Below are positions 44,619 to 54,373 of a DNA stretch of 64,000 nucleotides, in pieces. The notes below the pieces were generated by a model that saw only the letters and a program-made list of their open reading frames with translations, did no database searches and was not told the origin of the DNA. Numbering within the stretch: the stretch's first letter is position 1; every line of letters starts with the position of its first letter. The DNA is from Candidatus Schekmanbacteria bacterium. Lineage in GTDB: Bacteria; CSSED10-310; JACPHN01. The position numbers and the translations under genes were made by a program. The DNA lies in contig JACPHN010000216.1 of the NCBI GenBank assembly GCA_016188575.1, positions 1-64,000 of the forward strand. Reading direction: 5' to 3'.

Positions 44619-45455
44619 CTAGGATTCGGCTGGGGCCGGTGCACTTGGCAAGACCTGATCTGTGAGCGCGATCCTGTACGGTCCCGAGAGCTCGACACCG
44701 AGCGGCTTGTTCAGTCGCCAGGCCTCGTACAGGCCAATGCCGATGATAATGAGCCCGATGATATTGTCAAAGCCGGCCAGGAATGGTGCGGCCATGGCGA
44801 GCCCCAGGAGTACTGCCAGGAAGAGCAGCATGGCGGGGACATCGCGGAGCGCCGCTGCAGTCTCCTCCGCCGCCTCGCCAGCCGTCTCGCCGCCCGGAGC
44901 CGCGGTAGCGGCGGCCTCCTCGGCGCTCTCCGCGGCGCGCGCGTCGCCCGTCGTCGAGACCTCGGCGGTTGTCGCGTCCTGGGTTGCGGTCTGCCGCAGT
45001 GCGCCGAGGATTGCCGGGACGTACGTGGTTACGATCGCCACGTATGTGAGCGCCATCGCCAGGCCCTGATAGGCCCAGCCGCCGCGGCGGCGGGCGCCGA
45101 AGCGCACCGCGCCGCCGACCATCAGGCCGATGACGATAGCAACGAGGCCGAGCTCGTACCCGGTGGCCGCGGCTACCGCGTAATACAGGATGGCACCGAT
45201 CACCGCGGCCGGGAGTCCAAAAGCAACGGCGCGCAGAAAGCGTCCCGCCCGCGACCCTCGGTTCCACTCATCGTCAAACCGCTGCTTGCAGCTTGTACAC
45301 CACACGGCCCCGCCCATTTCGAAATACTGTGACGTGACCGGTTTGGCGCAGGACCGGCACGGCATCTCGTTGGCGAGCCCCGCGGCGACCTCGGCGCGAT
45401 CGAATTGTAACGCTCCGCCGCCGTCCGGCGTCTCGATGCTGTCCTTCTCGTCCAT
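44619..45455 (-). CDS. Zinc-ribbon membrane protein of unknown function
   Basis: This 278-residue protein has an N-terminal treble-clef or ribbon motif (PCRSCAKP, then WCTSCKQRF) in the cytoplasm and about five membrane segments. An Ala/Glu/Thr-rich charged loop (about 158-200) lies between the second and third pairs. ATG 45455 is preceded by GGAGGG at 8 bases. It shares an operon and the N-terminal zinc-ribbon design with the M50 protease-like protein that follows. No family name can be given. Confidence 0.75.
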   Translation of the reverse strand: MDEKDSIETPDGGGALQFDRAEVAAGLANEMPCRSCAKPVTSQYFEMGGAVWCTSCKQRFDDEWNRGSRAGRFLRAVAFGLPAAVIGAILYYAVAAATGYELGLVAIVIGLMVGGAVRFGARRRGGWAYQGLAMALTYVAIVTTYVPAILGALRQTATQDATTAEVSTTGDARAAESAEEAAATAAPGGETAGEAAEETAAALRDVPAMLLFLAVLLGLAMAAPFLAGFDNIIGLIIIGIGLYEAWRLNKPLGVELSGPYRIALTDQVLPSAPAPAES

Positions 45456-45622
45456 TGCTTTTCCCTCCCCTGGTCTCGGGCACAGGCCACGCTTCCGCCA
45501 GTGCTCCTAGCTCAATGGAAAAATCCTCGCAATGGCCGGGTGTGGCCTGAATCCACCGTCTCTTCAAGTGCAAGCTGCGCGGAAAGCGCATCACGAAGAG
45601 CTCCCACCTCCCGCCGCAACCG

Positions 45623-45655
45623 GGGGACGGGAGGGACGGAGGGGGCGTTGTCACG
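45623..45655. repeat. G-rich element similar to 48496-48526
   Basis: GGACGGGAGGGACGGAGGGG and its continuation closely resemble a stretch at 48496-48526 that contains GGAGAGACGGAGGGGGC. Both lie 80-170 bases ahead of plus-strand genes (the Nudix regulator and glyQ). This may be a dispersed repeat or chance similarity of purine runs. Confidence 0.3.
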
Positions 45656-45731
45656 CTGACGTCGCCCGGGCGGTGGATTCAGGGTGGCGAAGCCGCGGGC
45701 AGCATGCTATGGTTGCGGCCAGAGGTCGAAA

Positions 45732-46421
45732 ATGAAGGCGCAGGATTATCCGCGACCGGCCGTTGCGGTGGACCTGGTCATTTTCACCGTCCTCGACGCC
45801 GACCTCAAGTTGCTCATGGTGCGTAGACGCGAAGATCCGTTCTCCGGATGCTGGGCGTTGCCCGGCGGATTTGTTCGTGTCGGCGCGGCTGCCGATCAGG
45901 GCGAAGATCTGGACGAGGCAGCTCGGCGCGAGTTGACGGAGGAGACCGGTTTGCCGGCCCGATCGGTCTTTTTGGAGCAGTTTCACGCGTTTGGCAGGGC
46001 AGGCCGGGATCCCCGAATGCGCGTGATCTCGGTCGCATACTACGCGCTGGTCAGCCCCGAGCTGGCACCATTCGCGGTCGCCGGCGGGGACGTCGCCGCG
46101 GTGCGCTGGTTCTCGCTGTCAGAGCTGCCGGCGGCCGAGTTGGCATTCGATCACGCCGAGATCATCGCCGTGGCGGCAAGCCGGATCCGCCGCAGCCTGG
46201 ACTCTACGAGTATCGCGCTCGAGCTCGTGCCAAGATCGTTTTCTATTGCCGAGCTGCGCGCAGTGCACGAAGCGATTGACGGTGTTACCCACGATCCGGC
46301 CAATTTTCGCCGGCGCTTCTTGCGCATGGTGGCGGATGGGCTCATTGAGGAGGCTCCGGGTCAGCGCGTGACCGGCAAGCGCCGGGCGAAGGTGTATCGG
46401 TTTCGCCGGCCGCGGACGTAG
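45732..46421 (+). CDS. Nudix hydrolase/winged-helix regulator, NrtR-like
   Basis: This 229-residue protein has a Nudix domain and a C-terminal winged helix, the NrtR architecture. NrtR proteins bind ADP-ribose and control NAD-biosynthesis genes. The Nudix box reads GEDLDEAARRELTEETGL with REL-x-EE-x-GL intact but a one-residue shift at the first Gly, so hydrolytic activity is uncertain. The winged helix includes DPANFRRRFLRMVADGLIEE. ATG 45732 starts after a weak GAGG. No NAD-synthesis gene adjoins it, but a nicotinamidase-like gene lies 14 kb upstream. Confidence 0.82.
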   Translation: MKAQDYPRPAVAVDLVIFTVLDADLKLLMVRRREDPFSGCWALPGGFVRVGAAADQGEDLDEAARRELTEETGLPARSVFLEQFHAFGRAGRDPRMRVISVAYYALVSPELAPFAVAGGDVAAVRWFSLSELPAAELAFDHAEIIAVAASRIRRSLDSTSIALELVPRSFSIAELRAVHEAIDGVTHDPANFRRRFLRMVADGLIEEAPGQRVTGKRRAKVYRFRRPRT

Positions 46422-46453
46422 CGACCAGGCCGCGTCGCCGTGTTTCGGTGCCG

Positions 46454-47593
46454 TCAGCGCGACAGCCGGTACTCGGCCAGCGCGCCGAAGTGATCCGAGA
46501 GCCAAATACGCCCCTGGCCGTCGGAGCGCAGGGTGCGCTCCACCATGGCCAGCAGCGAGCGCGACAGCTCGGGTGGCGCGCTGGCTCCGTTGGCGCTTGA
46601 GAAGACGTAGTCGATGCGTGCCGTTGCCAGGCTCGTCTCGTTGGTCAGATCCGGCTGCTGGCAGCAGGTTGCGCTGCTGCCGGTGCCGGCGACCGCAAAG
46701 GTGTCGAGCCAACCGGCGGCCAGCAGGGTCGCATGTGTCGTGCTGCCGGGCACGGCGTTCATGTCGCCAAGCACGACGATGGGGTTGCCGGGCGCCTGGG
46801 CGGAGGCGCTGCGCACGTATTGGGCGAGCTCCGCCGCCTGTGCCTCCTGGACGGGTGCAGCCTGGCCGGCTTCTCCGGCGATTTCCAGGTGCGTGTTGAA
46901 GAGCTCGAAGGTCAATGCGTTCCGCGCTGCACGCACGTGCTGCACCCCTCGGACCAGCTCGTAGGGGCGCGGTCCTTCATCAGTCGGGATGTTGCCAATG
47001 GAGAGCAAAGTCCGGTAGCGCAGCGCACCTACTTCCGTGCCGGAAAAATCGGGATGAACGAGGATGACGTTCGCCTCCTCGAAGCGAAACGGCTGCTGGC
47101 TCTCGAAGAGGGTCAGGGTGCTCTCGAAGGTATTGTTGATCGCGACGAAGGCCTGGTAATCGGGCCCGCCGTGCAGGTCGATGGCGGCCAGGAGAGCGCC
47201 GAGATAGTTGATGAGCGGGGCATCGTCGGAGGGATCCGGCGTGCCCTTGGTCAGGATCAGCGATACGGCTTCCTGGAGTCCGACGACATCGGGCTCCAGG
47301 GCCGCGATTTCCGCGGCCGCGCCGTCGATTCGCGCTGCGGCATCGGTTTTCTGGAAATCGTCGAATGCCGCTTGCAGCGCCGCGGCTAGCTCCTCCTGGT
47401 TGCCGAAGTCAACCTCGCCCGCGAAGACGTCGCGGTCAAAGCCCATGTACATGTTAAAGGAAAGCGCCCGCCAGATGGTGGCATCGCGACCGCTGCCACC
47501 GTCACCTCCACCGCAGGCAGTGGCGGCGATCGCCGTCGCAGCGGCCAGAACCAGGGGCAGAGCGGCCTTATGGGCAAGGGACGTATAGAGCAT
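46454..47593 (-). CDS. Endonuclease/exonuclease/phosphatase-family lipoprotein
   Basis: This 379-residue exported protein has a signal peptide ending in a lipobox-like IAATAC followed by Gly residues. Motifs of the EEP fold are seen in order: ALSFNMYMGF, DVVGLQEAV (metal Glu), NTHLEIAG, VLGDMNAVPGS (catalytic D-x-N), ARIDYVFSS and SDHFGALAEY. It could cleave phosphodiesters in nucleic acids, inositol phosphates or lipids outside the cytoplasm. ATG 47593 has AGGGAG 7 bases upstream. A sulfurtransferase gene starts 31 bases away on the other strand. Confidence 0.87.
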   Translation of the reverse strand: MLYTSLAHKAALPLVLAAATAIAATACGGGDGGSGRDATIWRALSFNMYMGFDRDVFAGEVDFGNQEELAAALQAAFDDFQKTDAAARIDGAAAEIAALEPDVVGLQEAVSLILTKGTPDPSDDAPLINYLGALLAAIDLHGGPDYQAFVAINNTFESTLTLFESQQPFRFEEANVILVHPDFSGTEVGALRYRTLLSIGNIPTDEGPRPYELVRGVQHVRAARNALTFELFNTHLEIAGEAGQAAPVQEAQAAELAQYVRSASAQAPGNPIVVLGDMNAVPGSTTHATLLAAGWLDTFAVAGTGSSATCCQQPDLTNETSLATARIDYVFSSANGASAPPELSRSLLAMVERTLRSDGQGRIWLSDHFGALAEYRLSR

Positions 47594-47624
47594 CTTGTGA
47601 CTCCCTTCGCTATACTTGAGACTC

Positions 47625-48488
47625 ATGGATGAGCCGCTGATCTCTGCCGAGAAACTTGCCGCACACCTCGATGACCCAGATTGGGTCGTCGCGGACTGCC
47701 GCTTCGAGCTCGGTCGCCCCGATTGGGGCCGGGCGGCGTATGCGCAGGCGCACATCCCCGGAGCGGCGTATCTGCATCTCAATGAAGAGCTCTCGGGCGA
47801 CCTCAGGCCGGGAACGGGGCGCCATCCATTGCCTGACGCCCAGGCGCTGGCGGCGCGGCTGCAGTCCGTGGGAATTGGTTCCGCAAGCAGAGTCATTGCC
47901 TATGATGACGCCGGCGGGGCGATTGCCGCCAGGCTGTGGTGGCTGCTGCGGTGGCTCGGCCACGCGCAGGCGTCTCTGCTCGACGGCGGCTGGGCAGCGT
48001 GGTGCGCTGCGGGAGGCCCGTGCGAGGTGGCGGTGCGCCCTCGTCCCGAGCGGCGCCTGAACGTACTGGTCCGCGACGCGCTGGTCGCGCAGGCCGGCGA
48101 GCTGCTGGACCGCGAGCGCCGGGCGCGTGTGGTGTTGGTGGATGCGCGGGCACCCGAGCGATTTCGCGGGGAGGTGGAGCCAATTGACCCGGTTGCGGGA
48201 CACATTCCGGGCGCGCTGAACCGCTTTCACCAAGGAAATCTGGCCGCGCATGGGAGATTCCTCGGCAGTGGGGAGCTGCGGGCGCGGTTCGCCCCGCTCG
48301 TCCCCGCAGGTGGATCGAGCGCTGTCGTGCATTACTGCGGTTCCGGAGTGACAGCCTGTCACAACGTGCTCGCCATGGAGTACGCCGGGCTCGGGGGCAC
48401 GCGCCTGTACGCCGGCTCGTGGAGCGAATGGATTCGGGATCCTGCGCGGCCGGTGGCGGTGGGTGGCGAGGACGCGGACTGCGGCTGA
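47625..48488 (+). CDS. Thiosulfate/3-mercaptopyruvate sulfurtransferase
   Basis: This 287-residue protein has two rhodanese domains. The N-terminal one is inactive-type (about 1-125, with WVVADCRFELG and HIPGAAYLHL). The C-terminal one holds the active loop YCGSGVTACHN, whose Cys accepts sulfur. CGSGVTA is typical of mercaptopyruvate sulfurtransferases and SseA-like enzymes. There is no signal peptide, so it is cytoplasmic. ATG 47625 is preferred to the in-frame TTG at 47616. It shares a very short divergent promoter region with the EEP lipoprotein gene. Confidence 0.9.
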   Translation: MDEPLISAEKLAAHLDDPDWVVADCRFELGRPDWGRAAYAQAHIPGAAYLHLNEELSGDLRPGTGRHPLPDAQALAARLQSVGIGSASRVIAYDDAGGAIAARLWWLLRWLGHAQASLLDGGWAAWCAAGGPCEVAVRPRPERRLNVLVRDALVAQAGELLDRERRARVVLVDARAPERFRGEVEPIDPVAGHIPGALNRFHQGNLAAHGRFLGSGELRARFAPLVPAGGSSAVVHYCGSGVTACHNVLAMEYAGLGGTRLYAGSWSEWIRDPARPVAVGGEDADCG

Positions 48489-48566
48489 CGCGAGGGGCGG
48501 GAGAGACGGAGGGGGCACCGTCGCGCCGGCGGTGAAGGGGTGGTGGAGCTAGGTGGTGACCTCTCC

Positions 48567-48595
48567 TTGACAACAACGGCTGGCGAAGATACGCT
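48567..48595 (+). promoter_or_regulatory. Candidate promoter of the glyQ-glyS-ppdK-ruvX operon
   Basis: TTGACA (48567-48572) is followed after 17 bases by TACGCT (48590-48595). The -35 is perfect and the -10 weak. The leader to the glyQ ATG is about 60 bases and shows no T-box features. Confidence 0.45.
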
Positions 48596-48661
48596 TCTGC
48601 GGGTTGTTTCCGGTGGCCGGAGGCGGTGCCGGGCTCGCTCTCAATCCTTTCCCGACGGTAT

Positions 48662-49534
48662 ATGTCAGCATCAGCTTGCGCGTCTAGCACGTTTCAGGGG
48701 GTCATTCTGGAGCTCTCGAGCTACTGGTCGGAGTACGGTTGCGTCCTGGCGCAGCCGTATGACATCGAGGTCGGGGCGGGCACTTTTAACCCGGCGACCT
48801 TTCTGCGGTGTCTCGGGCCGAAGCCGTGGAAGGTGGCGTACGTGGAGCCGTCGCGCCGTCCGAAGGATGGACGCTACGGCGAAAACCCCAACCGATTGCA
48901 CCACTTCTATCAATTCCAGGTCATCGTCAAGCCGTCTCCCGACGACATATTGGAGCTGTACCTGGGCAGTCTTCGACGCCTCGGAGTCGACTTGCTCGCC
49001 CACGACGTGCGCCTGGTGGAGGACGACTGGGAGGGGCCGACGCTTGGCGCCTGGGGGCTCGGCTGGCAGGTCTGGCTGGACGGCACCGAGATCACGCAGC
49101 TCACCTATTTTCAGCAGGTCGGTGGGCTGGACCTCAGCCCCGTCTCCGCGGAGATCACGTATGGTCTGGAGCGGATCTGCATGTGCTTGCAGGAGAAGGA
49201 CAGCATCTTTGACCTTGTTTGGGCACCGGGGGTGACATATGCGGACGTCCATCTGCAGGAAGAGGTCGAATGGAGCCGGTATTGCTTCGAGGAATCGGAC
49301 CGCGAGACCTTGTTTCGGCACTTTGCGGACTGTGAGTCGGAGTGCCGGCGGCTGGTCTCCCGGGGGCTGGTGTTTCCGGCCTACGACTACTGTCTTCGCT
49401 GCTCGCATCTGTTCAATCTGCTCGATGCACGGGGCGCCATCAGTGTGACCGAGCGGGTTGGCTACATCGCACGGGTACGGGATCTCGCGAAGTCGGTGGC
49501 GAAAGCGTATCTGGCCGCCGCGGCCGAGGAGTGA
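48662..49534 (+). CDS. glyQ: Glycyl-tRNA synthetase alpha subunit
   Basis: This is the alpha chain of the bacterial tetrameric GlyRS, which carries the class II catalytic core and charges tRNA-Gly. Family motifs include [78 protein letters not shown] and [10 protein letters not shown]. It has 290 residues from ATG 48662, the usual length. An in-frame ATG at 48626 would add 12 unconserved residues. glyS begins 4 bases after the stop. Confidence 0.96.
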   Translation: MSASACASSTFQGVILELSSYWSEYGCVLAQPYDIEVGAGTFNPATFLRCLGPKPWKVAYVEPSRRPKDGRYGENPNRLHHFYQFQVIVKPSPDDILELYLGSLRRLGVDLLAHDVRLVEDDWEGPTLGAWGLGWQVWLDGTEITQLTYFQQVGGLDLSPVSAEITYGLERICMCLQEKDSIFDLVWAPGVTYADVHLQEEVEWSRYCFEESDRETLFRHFADCESECRRLVSRGLVFPAYDYCLRCSHLFNLLDARGAISVTERVGYIARVRDLAKSVAKAYLAAAAEE

Positions 49535-49538
49535 CGGG

Positions 49539-51644
49539 ATGAGTGGCGACACGAGTCACTTGCTGTTTGAGGTGGGGACGGAGGAGCTCCCGAGTGGCTA
49601 CATTGCGCCCGCGCTCGCGGCGCTCCGCGACGCCGTAGAGAGAGGGCTCAAGCGCGAGCGCCTGCAGTTCGATCGGATCGAGACGTTGACGACGCCCCGC
49701 CGGCTGGCGCTGGAGATTCCGGCGCTGGCGGCGCGCCAGGTGGACCGCGAGGAGGAAGTTCTCGGGCCGCCGGCGCAGGTGGCGTTCCGCGAGGGCGTGC
49801 CGACCCCGGCCGCCGAGGGTTTTGCCCGCAAGAATGGTGTCGGGGTTGAGACGCTAGAGCGGGTGCGCACGGATCGCGGCGAGTACGTGGGCTTTACCCG
49901 ACGCGTGGAAGGCCAGAGCGCGGTCGCGCTGCTGCCCGCGATACTGCGTGATGCGGTGCTGTCGCTGACGTTTCCGAAGTCGATGCGATGGGGTGAGGGC
50001 GCGCTTCGCTTCGCACGGCCGCTGCGCTGGCTCGTGTGTCTGCTCGACGCGGAGATTGTCCCAGTGCGCATCGCTGACCTGCACGCGGGCCGGGAGACGT
50101 GGGGTCATCGGTTTTTCGCCTCCGGGCCGCTCTCACTCAGCTCGGCGGCGGTTTACCGAGAAGTGCTGCGGGCGGCGAATGTCGAACCGGATGCCGGTTT
50201 GCGGCGGCGGCTGTTGCGCGAGCAAGCGCAGGCGCACGCCGCGGCGGTGGGAGGAGCGCTGGTCACCGATGAGGAGCTGCTCGACATCGTTACGCACCAG
50301 CTCGAGCTCCCGCAGACGGTACTTGGTGCCTTTGATGAGTCCTTTCTGCAACTGCCGCGTGTGGTGTTGATTACCTGTTTGCGGGAGCACCAGCGCTACT
50401 TCTGCGTCGAGGCCCCGCCGGTTGACCACGGGGCCGGAGAGCTGATGGCGCGGTTTGTGGCGACGACGGGGATCCCGGACGGCGAGGATGGCAAGATTCG
50501 CCAGGGCAACGAGCGCGTGTTGCGCGCGCGGTTGGATGACGCCGCCTTTTTCTATCGTGAGGATCTGAAGCTGCCGTTGTCGGCGCGGGTGCCCGAGCTC
50601 GACAAGGTGCTGCACCTGGCCGAGATCGGCAGCATCGGCGACAAGACGCGGCGCATCGAAGCGCTCTGCGCATTGCTCTGCGGCCAACTCGAGGCCAGCG
50701 ACGCGCTGTCGCCTGATGACGCCGCGGTGGCCGCCGCCGCCGCCCGCCTGTGCAAGGCGGATCTGGTGACCGCGATGGTCAATGAATTCGCTTCCTTGCA
50801 AGGTGTTATGGGCGGCTGCTACGCTCGCGCCTCGGGTGAAAGCCCCGCCGTAGCCGCAGCGATCGCGGAGCACTACGCTCCGAGGGCCGCCGACGACGCG
50901 GTGCCCAGGACGCTGCCGGGAGCGCTGGTGAGCTTCGCCGACAAGCTCGATAACATCGCCTGCGCCTTCGCCACCGGCAATGGGCCGAGCGCCTCGGCCG
51001 ACCCGTATGCGGTGCGCCGGCAGGCCATTGCGCTGTGCCGGATCGCCTGGGCACACGCGCTGCATCTGGACCTGGCGGCGCTGGTTGCCGGTGCCCTGGA
51101 GCTCCTTGCCGGCGCAAAACGCTGCCCCGAGTCGGGATCCGAGGTCGTGGGCTTCATCCGCGGACGCCTCAATGGCCTGCTCGGCGCCGAAGCGCACCGC
51201 TACGATACGATCGCGGCCGTTCTTGCCATTCCCGACACGGATCTCCTCGACCTTCGCCGGCGCGTGGAGGCCCTGACCGCATTTCGCGCGGCGGCCGAGT
51301 TCGACCCGCTCTCCACCGCGTTCAAGCGCGTCAGCCGCATCTTGCCCAAGGGCTCTCCCGCCACTTCTCTGATGCTGAACCGCCTGTCGCAAGCCGAAGA
51401 AGTCGCATTGCACTGCGAAGTTGAGAGGGCGCGCCCGCAAGTGGCAGCATTGCTCGCCGCCCGGCAATTCGCTGCGGCGCTTGCAGTGCTCGCGTCGCTG
51501 AGGCCTGCCGTGGACGCGTTTTTTGACCACGTTACCGTGCTCGACGAAAACGCTGATCTGGCGGCGAACCGTTTGCGCTTACTCCTGGAGGTTCAGGAGC
51601 TTTTTCTCCATGTCGCGGACCTGCGTGAGATCGTGATCGACTGA
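49539..51644 (+). CDS. glyS: Glycyl-tRNA synthetase beta subunit
   Basis: The beta chain binds tRNA-Gly and has an HD-like domain. It opens with LLFEVGTEELPSGYIAPAL, the family signature, and has EEEVLGPPAQVAF, FPKSMRWG, RPLRWLVCLL, LPRVVLITCLREHQRYF and DKLDNIACAFATGNGPSASAD. The anticodon-binding DALR-type region ends the protein. It has 701 residues, a normal length. ATG 49539 follows GACGGG and lies 4 bases behind glyQ. Confidence 0.96.
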   Translation: MSGDTSHLLFEVGTEELPSGYIAPALAALRDAVERGLKRERLQFDRIETLTTPRRLALEIPALAARQVDREEEVLGPPAQVAFREGVPTPAAEGFARKNGVGVETLERVRTDRGEYVGFTRRVEGQSAVALLPAILRDAVLSLTFPKSMRWGEGALRFARPLRWLVCLLDAEIVPVRIADLHAGRETWGHRFFASGPLSLSSAAVYREVLRAANVEPDAGLRRRLLREQAQAHAAAVGGALVTDEELLDIVTHQLELPQTVLGAFDESFLQLPRVVLITCLREHQRYFCVEAPPVDHGAGELMARFVATTGIPDGEDGKIRQGNERVLRARLDDAAFFYREDLKLPLSARVPELDKVLHLAEIGSIGDKTRRIEALCALLCGQLEASDALSPDDAAVAAAAARLCKADLVTAMVNEFASLQGVMGGCYARASGESPAVAAAIAEHYAPRAADDAVPRTLPGALVSFADKLDNIACAFATGNGPSASADPYAVRRQAIALCRIAWAHALHLDLAALVAGALELLAGAKRCPESGSEVVGFIRGRLNGLLGAEAHRYDTIAAVLAIPDTDLLDLRRRVEALTAFRAAAEFDPLSTAFKRVSRILPKGSPATSLMLNRLSQAEEVALHCEVERARPQVAALLAARQFAAALAVLASLRPAVDAFFDHVTVLDENADLAANRLRLLLEVQELFLHVADLREIVID

Positions 51645-51677
51645 ATCGTTACACCCCTGTTGAAAGGAGCTGTGAAG

Positions 51678-54362
51678 ATGGGGCCGACCAAATACGTGTA
51701 TTTCTTTGGCGGAGGCGAGGCGGAAGGGCGCGGTGATCAGAAGGAGCTCCTCGGCGGCAAGGGGGCCGGACTGGCGGAAATGACGCGGCTGGGCATTCCC
51801 GTTCCTCCGGGTTTCACGATTTCGACGGAAGCGTGTCTTGAGTACTATGAGCGCGATCATGCCTGGGCGGAAGGTCTTGCCGAGCAGGTGATCGAGGGCG
51901 TGCGGCGGGTCGAGGCGCTCATGGACGCGAGCTTTGGCGACGAGGAGCGGCCGCTGCTTTTCTCGGTGCGCTCCGGTGCTCGCGCGTCCATGCCGGGAAT
52001 GATGGACACGGTGCTCAATATCGGCCTCAACGATCGCACCGTGCAGGGCCTCGTCGCCAGAACCGGCAATCGCCGCTTTGCGTTCGACGCGTATCGGCGC
52101 CTGGTGACGATGTATGGCGACGTGGTGCTCGAGGTTCCCCACGATCACTTCGAGGCCGAGATCAATAGCTTGAAATCGCGGCGCAAGGTGCGCTCGGACA
52201 CCGAGCTCAGTGACGAGGATCTGGAGCGTCTGGTGCGGATCTTCAAGCGCACCGTCGTGCAGGTGACCGGGCGGCCGTTCCCCGAGGATCCGCACGAGCA
52301 GCTCCGCAAGGCAGTCAATGCGGTTTTTGAATCCTGGCACAACAAACGCGCCATCGAGTATCGCCGGCTGCAGAGCCTCCCCGACAACTGGGGAACGGCC
52401 GTCAACGTCCAGGCGATGGTATTCGGTAATCTGGGGGAAACGTCGGGCAGCGGCGTGGCGTTTACCCGCAACCCCGCCACCGGGGACAATCACCTGTACG
52501 GGGAGTATCTTCCCAACGCCCAGGGTGAGGATGTGGTCGCGGGAACGCGCGATCCGATGTCCATCGATTCGCTGAACGACCGCCATCCCGCCCTCTACAA
52601 GCAGTTGCAGGAAATCCGCGGCAAGCTCGAGGGCCATTACCGCGACATGCAGGACGTCGAGTTTACCGTGCAGGACGGCAAGTTGTTCATGCTGCAGACG
52701 CGCTCGGGCAAACGCACCGGAGCGGCGGCCGTGCGCATCGCCATGGACATGGTTCGGGAGGGCAAGATCGACGTGGAGACGGCGCTATTGCGCGTGGATC
52801 CCAAGCAGCTCGAGCAGCTCCTGCACCCCATGATCGACCCGAAAGTGGTCTACCAGGCGGACGCGAAAGGCTTGCCCGCGTCGCCGGGAGCGGCCGTCGG
52901 GAAAGTCGTTTTCACGGCAGAGGACGCCAAGGAAATGGCGGAAAAGGGCGAAAAGGTCATTCTCGTGCGACCCGAGACCTCGCCGGAGGACATCGGCGGC
53001 ATGCACGCGGCCGAAGGCATCTTGACCTGTCGCGGCGGGATGACCTCGCACGCGGCGGTGGTCGCGCGCGGCATGGGGAAGCCCTGTGTGGCCGGGGTCG
53101 CGAATGTGGTGGTGAACCTCGAGTCCGGCGAGCTTTCGGTCGGTGACCGGAAGATCTTGCGCGGGCAGGTGATCTCGCTCAATGGCACGACCGGCGAGAT
53201 CGTGTTGCGCGAGCTCCCGCTCGTGGATCCCGAACAGGCCGGGGCATTTGGCCAGTTCATGGATTGGGCGGATGAACGCCGCAGGTTGCGGGTGCGCGCC
53301 AATGCTGACACACCCGAGGACGCGCGCCGCGCCCGCAAGCTCGGCGCCGAAGGGATTGGACTTTGCCGGACCGAGCACATGTTCTTTGGGGCTGACCGGC
53401 TTCCCCACATGCGCGCGGTTATTCTCGCGCGGACCGAAGCCGAGCGCCGTCGCGGCCTGGAACGTCTATTGCCGATGCAGCGCGAGGATTTCATCGACAT
53501 CTTCCGGGCGATGGACGGGTTCCCGGTGACGATCCGGTTGCTTGATCCCCCCCTGCATGAGTTTCTCCCCAAGCAAGAGGAGCTGATCCACAAGATCGCT
53601 GAAGTGCAATTCGCGATCACGAAGGCGGCCAGCCTCAGCGAGATCGACAAGCTGGCGGGCGAGCTCAACTGCTGGCGCGATCTGCTGGCGCGCGTCGAGT
53701 CGCTGCACGAGCTCAATCCGATGCTGGGCCACCGGGGTTGCCGCCTCGGGATATCCTTCCCTGAGATTTACGATATGCAGGCCCGCGCGATTTTCGAAGC
53801 GGCGCGCAAGGTTGCCGACCGCGGCGTGGTGGTAATCCCCGAGATCATGATTCCCTTGGTCGGCGATGTGCGCGAGCTCGAGTTCGTGGAGAAGCGCGTG
53901 CGCGCGATTGCCGAGGCGGTGCTCGTCGACGATGCCATCGCGTTCAAGGTAGGCACGATGATCGAGGTGCCGCGGGCGGCGCTGACGGCTGACGAGATCG
54001 GCGCGGTGGCCGAGTTTTTCAGCTTCGGGACCAACGATCTGACGCAGATGACGTTTGGCTTCAGCCGTGACGACGCCGGGCCGTTTCTGGCGGCGTATGA
54101 GCAGCGCGGGGTGATGAAGTCCGATCCGTTCCAGAGCATAGACGAGCGCGGTGTCGGCCAGCTCATGAAGATGGCGATCAGCAAGGGACGCAGCGCGAAG
54201 CCCAATTTGAAGATCGGGATTTGCGGCGAGCACGGAGGCGATCCGCAGTCGGTCGCGTTTTGTCACCACGCGGGCACCGATTACGTGAGCTGCTCGCCGT
54301 TTCGTGTGCCGATTGCGCGCCTGGCGGCGGCGCAGGCAGTCATCCGCGAGCGGAAGTCCTGA
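51678..54362 (+). CDS. ppdK: Pyruvate, phosphate dikinase
   Basis: PPDK interconverts pyruvate, ATP and phosphate with PEP, AMP and pyrophosphate in the cytoplasm. The N-terminal nucleotide-grasp part has KYVYFFGGGEAEG and LLGGKGAGLAEM. The swivelling domain carries the phosphorylated His in GGMTSHAAVVARGMG (H458). The PEP/pyruvate barrel ends with CGEHGGD (C849) and AGTDYVSCSPFRVPIARLA. It has 894 residues. ATG 51678 has AAGGAG 8 bases upstream. It follows glyS by 33 bases, an arrangement seen in several deltaproteobacterial-type genomes. Confidence 0.97.
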   Translation: MGPTKYVYFFGGGEAEGRGDQKELLGGKGAGLAEMTRLGIPVPPGFTISTEACLEYYERDHAWAEGLAEQVIEGVRRVEALMDASFGDEERPLLFSVRSGARASMPGMMDTVLNIGLNDRTVQGLVARTGNRRFAFDAYRRLVTMYGDVVLEVPHDHFEAEINSLKSRRKVRSDTELSDEDLERLVRIFKRTVVQVTGRPFPEDPHEQLRKAVNAVFESWHNKRAIEYRRLQSLPDNWGTAVNVQAMVFGNLGETSGSGVAFTRNPATGDNHLYGEYLPNAQGEDVVAGTRDPMSIDSLNDRHPALYKQLQEIRGKLEGHYRDMQDVEFTVQDGKLFMLQTRSGKRTGAAAVRIAMDMVREGKIDVETALLRVDPKQLEQLLHPMIDPKVVYQADAKGLPASPGAAVGKVVFTAEDAKEMAEKGEKVILVRPETSPEDIGGMHAAEGILTCRGGMTSHAAVVARGMGKPCVAGVANVVVNLESGELSVGDRKILRGQVISLNGTTGEIVLRELPLVDPEQAGAFGQFMDWADERRRLRVRANADTPEDARRARKLGAEGIGLCRTEHMFFGADRLPHMRAVILARTEAERRRGLERLLPMQREDFIDIFRAMDGFPVTIRLLDPPLHEFLPKQEELIHKIAEVQFAITKAASLSEIDKLAGELNCWRDLLARVESLHELNPMLGHRGCRLGISFPEIYDMQARAIFEAARKVADRGVVVIPEIMIPLVGDVRELEFVEKRVRAIAEAVLVDDAIAFKVGTMIEVPRAALTADEIGAVAEFFSFGTNDLTQMTFGFSRDDAGPFLAAYEQRGVMKSDPFQSIDERGVGQLMKMAISKGRSAKPNLKIGICGEHGGDPQSVAFCHHAGTDYVSCSPFRVPIARLAAAQAVIRERKS

Positions 54363-54373
54363 TCGCCGCGGCG

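Noticed and set aside
48530-48661. T-box leader ahead of glyQ
   Set aside because: The leader after the likely promoter is only about 60 bases and lacks the T-box sequence and a terminator stem.
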